Of a DNA stretch of 64,000 nt, positions 34,114 to 45,939 are shown one piece after another. Within the stretch, counting starts at the first letter, position 1, and each line of letters opens with the position of its first letter. The position numbers and the translations under genes are program-made. This DNA comes from Phocoena phocoena. Lineage: Eukaryota; Chordata; Mammalia; Artiodactyla; Phocoenidae. The stretch covers positions 37,219,312 to 37,283,311 of the forward strand of contig NC_089232.1 in NCBI RefSeq assembly GCF_963924675.1, in the 5' to 3' direction. Under the pieces are notes generated by a model. It was not told the origin of the DNA, did not search any database, and saw nothing but the letters and a program-made list of their open reading frames with translations.

Positions 34114-35944
34114 TTTTTTGTGGTATCTTTGGTCTCAGTATCAGGGTGGCAGTGGCCTCATAGAATGAGTTTGGGAGTGTTCCTTCCTCTACAATGTTAC
34201 CTCTTCTCTAAATGTTTGATAGAATTTGCCTGTGAAGCCATCTGATCCTGGACTTTTGTTTGTTGGAAGTTTTTAAATCAACAGTTTCAATTTCAGTACT
34301 TGTAATTGGTTTGTTCATATTTTCTATTTCCTCCTGGTTCAGTCTTGGAAGGTTGTACCTTTCTAAGAATTTGTTCATTTCTTCTAGGTTGTTGATATAT
34401 AGTTGCTTGTAGTCTCTTATGGTCCTTCGTATTTCTGTGGTGTCTGTTGTAACTTTTCACTTCTGATTTTATTGATTTGAGCCCTCTCTTTTTTTCTTCA
34501 TGAGTCAATTTTGTTTATCTCTTCAAAGAAGCAGTTTTTAGTTTCATTGATCTTTTCTATTGTTTTATTCTTCTCTATTTCATTTATTTCCGCTGTGATC
34601 TTTAATGATTTCTTTCCTTCTACTATCTTTGTGTTTTGTTCTTCTTTCTCTAGTTACTTTAGGTGTAAGGTTAGATTATTTATTTGAGATTTTTCTTCTT
34701 TCCTGATATAAGATTGTATTGCTATAAACTTCCCTCTTAGAACTGTTTTTGCTGCATCCCATAGTTTTGGATTGTCGTGTTTTCATTGTCATTTGTCTCT
34801 AGGTATTTTTTAGTTTCCTCTTTGATTTATTCAGTGACCCATTGGTTGTTTAGTAACATATTGTTTAACCACCACGTGCTTGTATTTTTTACTTTTTTGC
34901 TTGTAATTAATTTCTAATCACATAGCACCGTGGTTGGAAAAGATGCTTGATGTGATTTCAATTTCCTTAAATTTACCGAGGCTCACTTTGTGGCTCAGCA
35001 TGTGATCTATCCTGCAGAATGTTCCATTTGCACTTGAGAAGAATGTGTATTCTGTTGCTTTTGGATAGAATGTTTTATAAATATCAAGTCCATCTGATCT
35101 AATATGTTCCCTGTTGATTTTCTGTCTGGAAGAGCTGTCCATTGATGTAAGTGGGTGTTAAAGTACTCTACTATTATTGTGTTACTGTTGATTTCTCCTT
35201 TCATGGCTGCTAGCATTTGCCTTATATATTGAGATGCTCCTATTTTGGGTGCATATATATTGACAATTGTTATATTTACTTCTTGTATTGATCTCTTGAT
35301 CATTTTATAGTGTCCGTCCCTTGTAACAGTCTTTATTTTAAAGTCTATTTTGTCTGATATGAGTATTGTTACTCCTGATTTCTTTTGATTTCCATTTGCA
35401 TGGAATATCTTTTTCCATCCCCTCACTTTCAATCTGTATGTGTCCCTAGATCTGAAGCGGGTCTCTTTTAGACAGCATCTATATGGGTATTGTTTTTGTA
35501 TCCATTCAGCAAGCCTGTGTCTCTTGGTTGGAGCATTTAATGCATTTACATTTTAGGTAATTATCCATATGTATGTTCTTATTGCCATTTTGTTAATTTT
35601 GGATTTGTTTTTGTAGGTCTTTTTTCTTTGCTTCCTCTTTTCTCTTCTCTTGGGATTTGATGACTATTTCTAGTATTGTGTTTGGATTTCTTTTTCTTTT
35701 TTGTGTATCTGTTGTAGATTTTTGGTGTGCAGTTCCCATGAAGTTTTGATATAGCAGTCTACATATATACAAGATTATTTCAAGTTGCTGCTCTCTTCAT
35801 TTCAAAGGCATTTCCAATATCCTGCATTCGTACTGTCCTCACGATTGCTGGTTTTGATATCATATTTGTGTATGGAGTCTTTCCTACCTTTAGCTTTCCC
35901 ATTCGTAATTTTCTTGTTTCTGATTGTGGCCTTTTCTTTTCCAC

Positions 35945-36641
35945 CTAGAGAAGTTCCTTTAGCATTTGTTGTAAGGCTGGTTTGGTGATGCTGAATTCTC
36001 TTAGCTTTTGCTTGTCTATGAAGCTTTTAATTTCTGTCAAATCTGAATGAGAGCCTCACTGGGTAAAGTATTCTTGGTTGTAGGAGTTTCCCTTTCATCA
36101 CTTTAAATATATGGTGCCACTCCCTTCTGGCCTGCTGAGTTCCTACTGAAAAATCAGCTGATACCCTAATGGGGATTCCATTGTATGTTGTTTGTTGCTT
36201 CTGCCTTGTTGCTTTTAATATTTTCTCTTTGTCTTTAATATGTTTTAGTTTGATTAATATGTCTTGGAATGTTCCTCCTTGAGTTTATCTTGCCTGGGAC
36301 TCTGCACTTCCTGGACTTGAGTGAGTCTTTCCTTTCCCATGTTAGGGGAGTTTTCAGCTGTAATCTCTTCAGATATTTTCTCAGGCCGTTTCTCTCTGTA
36401 TTCTCCTTCTGGGATGCCTATAATGTGAATGTTGGTGTGTTTAATGTTATCCCAGAGGTCTCTGAGACTGTCCTCATTTTTTTTTCATTCCTTTTTCTTT
36501 ATTCTGTTCTGCAGCAGTGATTTCCACCACTCTGTCTTCCAACTCACTTGTTTTTCTCCCTCATTTATTCTGCTGTTGATTCCCTGTAGTATATTTTTCA
36601 TTTCAGTTATATTGTTCATCTCTGTTTGTTAAGTCTTCTAG

Positions 36642-36672
<31 letters not shown>

Positions 36673-37120
36673 GTGTTGTGTCTTCGTTTCTGTGCGAGGG
36701 TTTTCTCTAGTTGTGGCAAGCGGGGGCCACTCTTCATCGCGGTGCATGGGCCTCTCACTTTGGCAGCCTCTCTTGTTGCAGAGCACAGGCTCCAGACACG
36801 CAGGCTCAGTAGTTGTGGCTCACGGGCCTAGTTGCTCCACAGCATGTGGGATCCTCCCAGACCAGGGCTCAAACCCGTGTCCCCTGCACTAGCAGGCAGA
36901 TTCTCAACCACTGCACCACCAGGGAAGCCCCTAGCTCTTTGTTAAACATATCTTGTATCTTCTTGGTTTGTACCTCCATTCTTTTTCTGAGATCTTGGAT
37001 CATGTTTACTATCATTACTCGGAATTCTTTTTCAGGTAGATTGCCTATCTCCACTTCACTTACTTGTTCTGGGGTTTTATCTTGTTCCTTTGTCTGGACC
37101 ATAGTTCTCTGTCGTTTCAT
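35945..37120 (-). pseudogene. L1-A ORF1 remnant
   Basis: The N-terminus is readable at 37,120-36,935 (EIGNLPEKEFRVMIVNMI, the same N-terminal motif as in the better preserved ORF1 at 58,129-58,920). A CHR SINE at 36,641-36,931 then interrupts it, and the coiled-coil and RNA-binding parts are in broken frames. L1 ORF1 encodes the RNA-binding chaperone of the L1 particle; this one is dead. Confidence 0.88.
36641..36931 (-). mobile_element. CHR SINE, medium form, antisense
   Basis: A 28-base T-run, then TGTTGTGTCTTCGTTTCTGT, CAGTAGTTGTGGCTCACGG, ending CACCAGGGAAGCCCC. The continuing L1 (CTAGCTCTTTG) suggests a short duplication of CTAG. It interrupts L1-A ORF1. Confidence 0.95.
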
Positions 37121-39138
37121 TCTGTCTAACTTTCTGTGTTTGTGGTTTCCTTTCCACAGACTGCAGAGTTGTAGTTCCTATTGTTTCTGGTGTTTGCCTC
37201 CTGTTGGGTGAGGTTGGTTCAGGGGCTTGTGCAGGCTTCCTAGTGGGAGGGACCAATGCCTGCCCACCGGTGGGTGGAGCTGGGTCTTGTCCCTCTGGTG
37301 GTCATGGTCATGTCAAGGGGTGTGTTTAGAGGTGGCTGTGAGCTCAGTACAACTTAGGCAGTCTATCTGCTGATGGGTGGGGCTGTGTTCCCACCCTGCT
37401 GGTTGTTTGGCCTGAGGTGTCTCAGCACTGGAGCTGCAGGCTGTTGGGTGGGGCCAGCTCTTGGTGCCAAAATGGCAACCTGCAGGAGAGCTCACACCTG
37501 TCAGTATTCCCTGGGACCTTCGCCACCAGTGTTCTTGCCCCCACAGTGAGCCACAGCTGACCCCTGCTTCCCCAGGACACTCTCCAAGACCTGCAGGTGA
37601 GTTTAGCCCTGGCTCCTGCTTTGTGTGGGTCCCTGTACATGTGAAACCTTGTGTGCACCTTCTAGAGTGGAGTCTGTTTCCCTCAGCCCTGTGGAATTCC
37701 TGCATTCAAGGCCCACTGGCCTTCAAAGCCAAATGCTCTAGCCTAAATCCTCAGGCTGGGGAGCTTGATATGTGGCTCAGAACTCACTCCTGTGGGACAA
37801 CTTCTGTGATATATTTTCCAGTTTGTGCGTCGCCCACCCAGTGGGTATGGGATTTCATTATATCATGAAAGCACCCCTCCTACCACCTCGTTGTGGTTTC
37901 TTCGTCTTTGGATGTAAATATCTTTTTTGGTAGGTTCCAATCTTTTTTGTCAGTGGTTGTTTAGCAGTTAGCTGTGATTTTGGTGTTTTCATGAGAGGGT
38001 GAGCTCAAGTTCTTCTACTTTGCCATCTTGTCCACAATCAAGGGGCTGCTTTTAGTTTGGATTCTTTATGCCTCTTTCCTCAGCATGTGCTGGCTGTTAT
38101 CCCCTTGAAATGGGGGTGTACAGGTGTGGTGGCCTGTGCATGCTCCCAGGATGGCACGTACAGCAACCTGCACCTGTGCCCACATCTCTTAGTGGAGGCA
38201 GCTGCCTGCGTACTCCCACAACAGCAGGGGCAGTGATTGGCACCTGTTCTCATGTCTCTTAGTGGTGGTGGCAGTTCACACACTCCCGGGACAGTGAGGG
38301 CAGTGACTAGTGTCTTCTTGTGGGTCTCAAAGCAGCAGCAGTGGTCCGTGCACTCATGGGACAGTGGGGGTAGTGATTGGCACCTACTTGCAGGACTCTT
38401 AGCGGAGGCGGCAGCATATGCCCATCTCTGGAACCCAGGATGGCATTGGTGGCTTGCACCCACCCCTGGAGCTCATGTAGATGGTGTCCTGTTGCCTGAG
38501 AGTGAACTCAGAGAAAGAGGCTCCTATGGAGGTCCCACTCCCATCCCTCTCCCTTGCACCCCCAATGGAGCCTTGCCTCTTTGGTGGGCCCCAGCTTCTT
38601 CCGAGTGTACCCTCAGTTGCCACACTCCAGCCTCTTCAGGCTGTGTCCGCACAGCCAGCTGTGGTCCTCTCCCAGGTCTGAGCTCCAAAGCCTGAGCTTC
38701 AGCACCCAGCCCCTGCCTGCACCAACGGTTGAGCGTCTGAGGCTGAGGAGCACAGGGTGGCAGTACCAACCGCTTCTTCATGTCATTCTTCATTTTGCCT
38801 ACAGCAAACTGGTATGCTCTCCTCTGAGGCTCCAAAGCTACTCTTCCATCCAGGCTGATCTCCCCACCAGTGAGGAGACTTCCCAGGGTGCAGGAACCTG
38901 TCCTCCTTCACAGCTCCATCCCTGGGGCACAGGTGCTATCCCGATTCCTTTCGCTCTTTTTTCTTTTGTCCTACCCAGTTACGTGGAGGTTTTCTTGCCC
39001 TTTCGGAAGTTTGAGGTCTTCTGCCAGCGTTCAGTAGATGTTCTGTACAAATCATTCCACTTGTAGATGTATTTTTTATGTATTTGTCGGAGGCAGTAAG
39101 CTCCACTTCCTGCTCCTCTGCCATCTTGATCCCCCCTT
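37121..39138 (-). promoter_or_regulatory. L1-A 5' UTR/promoter region, composite
   Basis: About 2 kb, transcribed right to left. At the outer 5' end the minus strand reads CAAGATGGC (39,120-39,128), the YY1-type motif that positions initiation in L1 promoters. A second CAAGATGGC lies about 1.1 kb further in (38,022-38,030), followed by AAAGTAGAAG, which looks like an older L1 5' end retained inside. Between them is a 70-bp tandem array. The part next to ORF1 (37,121-37,480) and the outer 600 bp are shared with L1-D; the middle is not. Confidence 0.75.
38116..38465 (-). repeat. 70-bp tandem repeat in L1-A 5' UTR (about 5 units)
   Basis: CTCTTAGTGG-type starts recur exactly every 70 bp at 38,186, 38,256, 38,326 and 38,396, each followed by ACTCCC.G/CATGGGACAG and GGCAGTGATTGGCACCT variants. 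A more diverged unit precedes them at 38,116. Units differ by many substitutions, so the array is old. Confidence 0.88.
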
Positions 39139-39150
39139 AACATAATTTTG

Positions 39151-39845
39151 AACAAAAAATTATAAGACATTTAATGAAATAAAGTATGACCCATAAACAG
39201 TAAAAAAAAAAAAAAAAGCAATCAGTAGAAATAGCCTCTGAGGAAGCCCAGATGTTGGACTTAATAAACAGAGGCTAAATTGAATCCATAGCACTTGGTA
39301 TAGACCTTTGCACAATAAGTAACTCAATAAGTATTTGCTGAATGAATGAATACAGGAGTGCATGAGGAAAGAGTTATAATACAAAATTAAAATGAAAAAA
39401 AAGGAAAAGTAGAAAATTTTGAAAGTCAGTGAGCAGATGGGTTTTCAGGGGAAGAAAGCCTTTTAAGCATAGATTATTTGTATATCCCTGTACCAATCCA
39501 CACTGTCTTTCATCACAGAATTGTGTAAGAAATACCTAATAGATATCTTCCCCCACCTTGTTTTTCTTCAAAATTTCCTTAGCTGTTCATGTGCTATGCT
39601 CTGCCATATGAGCTTCACTGAGAATTACTTTGTCAAGTTTCATGAAAACTTCATGGGTATTTTAAGTGAAATTGCATAAAGCTAATATTGTCATCCTTAC
39701 AGTATTGAATATTCCTGTCATGAATGTGGCATACTCTCCTTTTATCAGGTCTTTGACCATCTTTAATGATGTTCATTAATTTCTCATAATTGTCCTGCAC
39801 AGCTTTTATTAATAATTATTCCTATGAACTTATTTTCTGTTGATA
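39151..39845 (-). other. Unique sequence, then antisense L1M fragment
   Basis: 39,151-39,579 holds no supported feature apart from an A-run at about 39,202. 39,580-39,845 (ACTTTGTCAAGTTTCATG, GTGAAATTGCATAAAGC, CAGTATTGAATATTCCTG) is diverged antisense L1 ORF2. Confidence 0.6.
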
Positions 39846-42098
39846 GTTTTTTTATTGATTTTCAACTTTAATGAGATATAATTGACATATAACATTGTGT
39901 AAATTAAGATGCACAGTGTGTTGTTGATACACTTACATATTGCAATATGATTACCACCATAGTGTCGGCTAACACCTCGATCACATCAGATAATTACCAT
40001 TTCTTTTTTGTTGTGAGAATAAACTCTACTCTCTTAGTGTTTTTTTGTTTTGTTTTGGTTTTTTTTGCAATACACAGGCCTCTCACTGTTGTGGCCTCTC
40101 CCGTTGTGGAGCACAGGCTCCAGATGCGCAGGTTCAGCAGCCATGGCTCACGGGCCCAGCCGCTCCACAGCATGTGGGATCTTCCTGGACCGGGGCACGA
40201 ACCCATGTCCCCTGCATTGGCAGACTCTCAACCACTGTGCCACCAGGGAAGCCCCACTCTTAGTGATTTTTAATAAAGCAATACAGTACTGTTAACTATA
40301 ATCACAGTGCTGTGCGTTAGGTACCCAGAACTTATTCATCTTATAACTGAAATTGTGTACCTTTTGACCAACATCTCCCCAATTCCCTTACCCCTCAACC
40401 CTGGTAACCACCACTGTATTCTATTTCTATAGGATCAGCTTTTTGTGATCCACATATAAGCAGTATTAAGTACTATCTGTCTTTCTCTGTCTCACTTATT
40501 TCATTTAACATAATGCATTCAAGGTCCATCCAAATGTCACAAATGACAGGATTTCCTTCTCATGGTTGAAGAATATTCCATTGTATGTAGTTATATACAC
40601 ACAGCCTCTTCTTTATCCACTCATCCATTGAGGAACATTTAGGTTGTTTCCGTGTCTTGGTTATTGTGAACAATGCTGCAGTAAACAAGGGAGTGCAGAT
40701 ATCTTTTCAATATCCATTTAATTGCCTTTGTAAATATACCCAGATGTGGAATTTCTGGATTGTACGGTAGTCCTATTTATTTTTTGAGGAACTTCCATAC
40801 TGTTTTCCATATCGCCTGTACCAGTGTACATTCTCACCAACAGTGCACAAGGGTTCTCGTTTCTCCATGTCATCACCAACACTTATTATCTCTTCTCTTT
40901 TTGATGCTAGCCATTCTAAAATGTGCAAGACGATAACTCATTGTGGGTTTGATTTGCATTTTCCCTGGTTAAAAGTAGTGTTGAGCACCTTTTCGTGAAC
41001 ATGTTGGCGATCTGTATGTCTCGCTAAGAAAAATGCCTATTCAGGTCTTCTGCCGATATTTTCGATTGTTTTTACTGTTTCTTTTGCTGCACAGAAGCTT
41101 TTAAGTTTGATGTAGTTCCACTTATTTATCTCTGTCACTCGTGCTTTTGCTGTCATTTCAAAAATAATCATTGCCAAAACCAGTGTCACAGAGCTTTTTA
41201 CCTATGTTTTCTTTTAGGAGCTTTATGTTTGCAGGTCTTATGTTTACGTCTTTAATCCATTTTGAGTCAATTTTTGTGAGTGGTGTAAGATAAGGCTGCA
41301 GTTTCACTTCTCTGCATGCAGTTATCCAGTTTTCCCACTAACATTTGTTGAAGAGACTATCCTTTCCCTGTTGAGTAGTCTTGATTCCCTTGTCAAATAT
41401 TAGCTGATGTATCTATCTATTCTATTCCATTGATCTACATGTCTAGTTTTATGCCAGTACCATACTGTTTTGATTACTGTAGCTTTATAGTATAGTTTGA
41501 AATCAGGAAGTGTGCTGCCTCCAGCTTCGTTCTGTCAGGATTTGTTTATTCAAGGATTTTTGTGGTTCCACACGAATTTAAGGATTGTTTTTCCTATTTC
41601 TGTTAAAAAATGCCATTGGAACTTTTTATAGGGGTTGCATTGAATCTGTTGATAGCTTGGGGTAGTATGGTCATTTTAACAGTATTCTTCTAATCCATGA
41701 AGATGGGCTATCTTTCCATTTGTGTCATTTTCAATTTCTTTCATCAAAGTCTTATAGTTTTCAGTGTATAGATCTTTAATTTCTGTGGTTAAATTTATTC
41801 TCATTTTTTATGCAGTTGTAAATGGGACTGCTTTCTTAATTTCTCTTTCTCATAATTCATTACTAGTATATAGAAACTCAGCTGATTTTTGTTTATTGAT
41901 TTTGTATTCTCTAACCTTACTGAATTCTTTTATTAGTTCCAACATTTTTTTTGGTGGCCTTTTTAGTTTCTCCATATAATATCATGTCATCTGCAAAATG
42001 AGACAGTTTTACTTCTTCCTTTCTGAATTGAATGCCTTTTATTTCTTTTTCTTCCCTGATTGCTCTAGCTAGGACCTCCACTACAATGTTGAATCAAA
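39846..42098 (-). mobile_element. Older LINE-1 'L1-B', antisense, 5'-truncated
   Basis: 3' UTR (AATGAGATATAATTGACATA, GGATCAGCTTTTTGTGATCC) followed by reverse-complement ORF2 down to the RT zone (CATATAATATCATGTCATCTG, GACCTCCACTACAATGTTGAA). More diverged than L1-A or L1-D, with many stops in all frames. A CHR SINE splits the 3' UTR. Confidence 0.92.
40040..40255 (-). mobile_element. CHR SINE, short form, antisense
   Basis: TTTTTTGCAATACACAGGCCT, CAGCCATGGCTCACGGG, GGGATCTTCCTGGACCGGGG, ending CACCAGGGAAGCCCC. Target duplication ACTCTCTTAGTG (40,028-40,039) and ACTCTTAGTG (40,256-40,265). Confidence 0.96.
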
Positions 42099-42935
42099 CT
42101 TGCCAGGGTAAAATGAGCTTCATTGGTAGTGTGCTAGTGGTGGTATAATGCCACCACAATGTTAAGTATGTAACAGTCAGGCTGCTGTAGCAAGAGACCA
42201 CAATGATTTAAGAAAGAATTTTATTGGGAGGTGGTAAGGACTGGTAAGGCATCCTGGTATCAGATTACTAGGCTCCTTCTATCGTGTTGCTTTGTTGTAT
42301 CTAGGGTATTTTTTCTGTATCTTTGAAGATTTACAGTCCTGCCTTCAAGAAAGAGGAAAAAGAAGGAAGGCACACTCTTTTTCATTTAGGTACAACCCAG
42401 GAGTTGTTACACATCACTTCTGCTCATATCCCATTGGACAGATCCTGGTCACAAAGCTACACCTAACTGTAAGAAAGTCTGGGAACTATCTTAATTGAGG
42501 TGAGCATACACCCAGCAAAACACCTATAACTAAAAGCAGTCACCACTTGGGAAAGCTACAAGTTCATCTGTTACAATGACTTTTGAAGAATAGTATTTAG
42601 AAGAAGCAATAAGCAAAATGGGGGGACAACTTCCTCTATATAATCCTCATATGCACAGAAATGGAAATAATTTAAAAACCCTATTCAAAAATAATTCCCA
42701 GCTGCATGTAATGTGGCTGTCTGAATATTAAGAAATTCTTCCAAGTGCATTATATTTCCAAATACACTTATCATATATGATCTTTCAGATACTATGCTAG
42801 AAAAGGCTGTAGCTTTATAAGTTGCAATCTCCTTTTAAAATATATCTTGAAATTGATATGAAAGATTATTTGTGCATAGTGATGAACTTTAGAGAATACA
42901 ATATTAAAAATATAGTATAAAGATTACTCATTATA
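42099..42935. other. Unassigned; old dispersed repeat likely at 42,170-42,510
   Basis: GAATTTTATTGGGAGGTGG, GAAGGAAGGCACACTC, AGGAGTTGTTACACATCAC, CATATCCCATTGGACAG, CCTAACTGTAAGAAAGTC look like a known type of old mammalian repeat that I cannot name. A near-palindrome GTGGTGGTATAATGCCACCAC lies at about 42,136. No gene. Confidence 0.45.
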
Positions 42936-42937
42936 TT

Positions 42938-43062
42938 GGGGACTTCCCTGGCTGTCCAGTGGTTAAGACTCCACACTTCCACTGCAGGGGGCAGGTTCGA
43001 TCCCTGGTCAGGGAACTAAGATCCTGCATGCTACACTGTTCGGCAGAAAATAAAAAAAAAAA
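42938..43062 (+). mobile_element. Short CHR-type SINE, sense
   Basis: GGGACTTCCCTGGCTGTCCAG, GGTTCGATCCCTGGTCAGGG, short A-rich tail. The target duplication is not clear (ATTACTCATTAT and AATTATTATC). Confidence 0.92.
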
Positions 43063-44666
43063 TTATTATCACCCAGAGATAACTGATAATATTAGTCAAC
43101 TTATTTCTTTTTCTTATGCATATATTTAACAAAACTCAAGTCATTTATTTATCTTCCTTTTTGTTACCCAGTGGTATATTGTGCCTACATTCCCATGTCA
43201 TTAAACACCATTCAAAAGCCTGAATTTTTTTATGTTATCTTCTTCCTAAATGCCTTATTGGTTTTACTATAAAATCATGGTACCATTGTACAAGTGTATA
43301 AAATTATACCTATAGATGATAAAAGCATGAAAGTTAAGACTCTCTTATACTTAAATTCTCATTATTAATATTTGAAGTTGTGGTTAACTGTTTACCTACA
43401 TTGTGGTTTAGAAGCTATATTACTTGTTTGACTTAGGAGATGTATTCATGCCAACCTAATTTTGGCTCTACTTTACCTGTCTTATATTAATTGTGTCATG
43501 ATGTCAGTTTTGACCTATACCTTCCCACCTCTAAGCATCTTTGTCGAAAGACATAACCCTAAACCCTTCATAATTATTAAACCCTTCATAATTATAAGTG
43601 CATTAAAGACTAACTGCTTTGCTTAGCTGCAGAGATCTATACAAGACTGTATCACTTGTATAACTTAAAAGAGACTTAAAGTTTTCAGTAAAATTCCTAA
43701 GAATGCACGCTTATCCAACCTTTGTTACTTTCTGTAGTGACATAATGTTGTCAATCACACAATGTGACATATTAAGTAATATCAATTCTTAATTGCCTTA
43801 CATATAGATTTTCTCTAAATTAGGTATTGATTTTGAGGTCAAACCTTTCTATCATTTAAATATTTAACATGTTTTTGAATTCTGAAATACACAATATTAT
43901 GAAACAAGGTGTCATATTTTCAGGACTCACCTAGTCATAAATTTACAGTAACTTAGCAAAAGATAACAATAATCTTTTCCTATGGAGAAAGGTGCAAACA
44001 TTAAACTATTTGGGCTTTCCCCTACTTTTTCTCCTTTTCAGAAAGGAGTCAATGTCTCAAACCTTCTTCTCTGACTTACTTATTAGTTAGACTAGTAAAC
44101 TGTGCTGATACAGGACAGAATTGTTCCCAGTTACATTTTCTGCAAGTAAATAATGAAGAATTTTGCCCGAGGGTTGGTATGTTATATTAAGAGTAGCTAA
44201 TGAAACCATGAAGATAAGAATAAATGGAATATGTGCTAACTTGGCTAGTATGGAGTACAGCAAAAAAAATTTGTATCAATAATCCTGAAATGTGGATAGA
44301 CAAATAGATTCATGCAGTACAGTGCTACAAACTTTAAGATTACTAAGGTGGCAGTCAGGAAAGCTGAGTTCTAGTTTTAGTTAAACTAGTCAAGACTAAC
44401 CATCTGACATCTTAAGTCACTTTTTGGGGTCTCAGTTTGCTCAACTATAAAATAAGATATAACTAGAAGAGTCTAAGTCTTTTCAGCAATAAATTCTATG
44501 TATATGATGACATATGATTAGACAGAACCCAAATTAAAACACTACAAAATTCTAGACAACATACAACTCTGAAAAAGAAATCATTTATGCATATCCACCT
44601 AATAGTACAAACCCATACTGAAAAAACAAGTTTGAATATTCTCTTAGAAGGTGAACTGCTTTATTC
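43063..44666. other. No recognised feature
   Basis: AT-rich, apparently unique sequence. AAACCCTTCATAATTATTA is tandemly repeated at about 43,561-43,600. No ORF is supported. Confidence 0.5.
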
Positions 44667-44680
44667 AAAAACACTTTTGG

Positions 44681-44867
44681 GGACTTCCCTGGCAGTGCAG
44701 TGGTTGAGACTTCGCCTTCCAGTGCAAGGGGTGTGAGTTTGATCCTTGGTCAGGGAGCTAAGATCCCACATGCCGCATGGCCAAAAAAACAAAACATAAA
44801 ACAGAAGCAGTATTGTAACAAATTCAGTAAAGACTTTAAAAGTGGTCCACATCAAAAAAAAAATCTT
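44681..44867 (+). mobile_element. Short CHR-type SINE with unrelated 3' tail, sense
   Basis: GGGGACTTCCCTGGCAGTGC, GTTTGATCCTTGGTCAGGG, then a tail (ACAGAAGCAGTATTGTAACA, AAAGTGGTCCACATC) not found in the other SINE copies of this window. Target duplication AAAAACACTTTTG (44,668-44,680) and AAAAATACTTTTG (44,869-44,881). Confidence 0.93.
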
Positions 44868-44881
44868 AAAAAAATACTTTT

Positions 44882-45939
44882 GAATTAAATCCTCTTAAAT
44901 ACTTCCTTTAAAAGATTTTATGCAGAAATTTACTCTAGCATGAGACGTAACATCAGGGTGTCCAGGCAAAGGAGCTAATACAGAAACTGAGTAACTTCTA
45001 AATAAACAGAATGATTTCACATATATTCGCTAACAAAAGTCATAAAATTATTGAACTTTAGAGCTGAATTTGGAAGTCTTACAGATATTTTACATGTATT
45101 AAATTCTCTTCATAATGTGTCAGAATTTACATCAATTCTTCCTATATTCTTACCATGTCCCCAAGATGTCTCTTTTCACAAAAGAAAGTATTTGTTATAC
45201 AGTTGGTATTTAAAGTTTATGAGTTAAAATCATGCATCTGTCTTATCAAAATTTAGTATGTTTACCTGTTTTTAACCATTTTTATAGTTCACAAAATGGC
45301 TTCATGTAACCATAAATCTGTATTCTCAATGGGAGTAAAGGAAGAGTCAGGGTTTTTCTAGTGACTTACATCCCTTAGGCTTAAAGAAAATAAAATGCCC
45401 TTCATTCCCAGGTCTAATCATCCTACAATTTGCCATGGGGTAGAACTCAGTTTAAAGCCGATCTACTTCAGCCCCCACAACAGACATACATACCTACAAA
45501 ACTTTAAAGAAATACAGATGTCAGGAACTCATAAAGTATTCCAGTGATGCACTAGGGCTGGCTCCTGTGGCATTCCAAGTGCCAATTAAGGGTATCTCTT
45601 CCCAATTCTAAGTTCAAGGACATCATGTTGGTAGCTCAAAACTGGCCATGGTAGGAATAATTTACACCACAGAAATCAAGAAACTGGTTGATTTTGGGAC
45701 TTTTGTTTGGATTTGGTTTTTGAAGAGCTGGTTGTTAGTCATTTAACAGCACATAACTGAGGTAATCCCAGGTTATGGTTCCTGAAGCCAAGTGTCCACT
45801 ATAAAAGAAAACACCTATAACTGTTCCTTATTCAGTTCCTGGAACTGAATTTTTAACATTCATATATCCTTCTCCAGATGGATATAAGAGGGAGTAGGGT
45901 CCATATCATACATAATTTATTGTCTTTGAACCTATATAG
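44882..45939. other. No recognised feature
   Basis: Unique-looking sequence without a supported ORF, RNA gene or repeat. Confidence 0.5.

Larger units (their letters stand above)
33047..35610 (-). pseudogene. L1-A ORF2 remnant (endonuclease and RT core)
   Basis: In an active L1, ORF2 is an endonuclease/reverse transcriptase acting in cis on L1 RNA. Here the endonuclease text is readable at 35,007-35,432 ([29 protein letters not shown]), but the GDFN-type catalytic block has become VEYFNTHL and the frame breaks afterwards. The RT part is frame-broken and split by two SINEs (33,236-33,444 and 33,919-34,113). Everything C-terminal to the text around CTCTAGTAGTTTTCTGG is missing. It cannot be functional. 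Confidence 0.88.
32818..39138 (-). mobile_element. LINE-1 'L1-A', antisense, with 5' UTR but missing the 3' half of ORF2
   Basis: Read from right to left: 5' UTR (39,138-37,121), ORF1 remains (37,120-35,945), a long inter-ORF spacer (about 35,944-35,611), ORF2 from the endonuclease to just past the RT core (35,610-33,047), then a sudden jump to the 3' UTR (33,046-32,818). The rest of ORF2 is deleted. A probable target duplication is AACAAAATTTTA (32,806) and AACATAATTTTG (39,139), two mismatches. Three CHR SINEs, all on minus, are nested in it. Confidence 0.92.

Noticed and set aside
38116..38465. Regularly spaced repeats resembling a CRISPR array
   Set aside because: Contiguous 70-bp tandem units without constant repeats and unique spacers, in a mammalian L1.
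37313..39066. Open frames of 130-170 codons in 37,313-39,066
   Set aside because: They lie in the L1-A 5' UTR, which is GC-richer; no family match, and overlapping frames occur on both strands.
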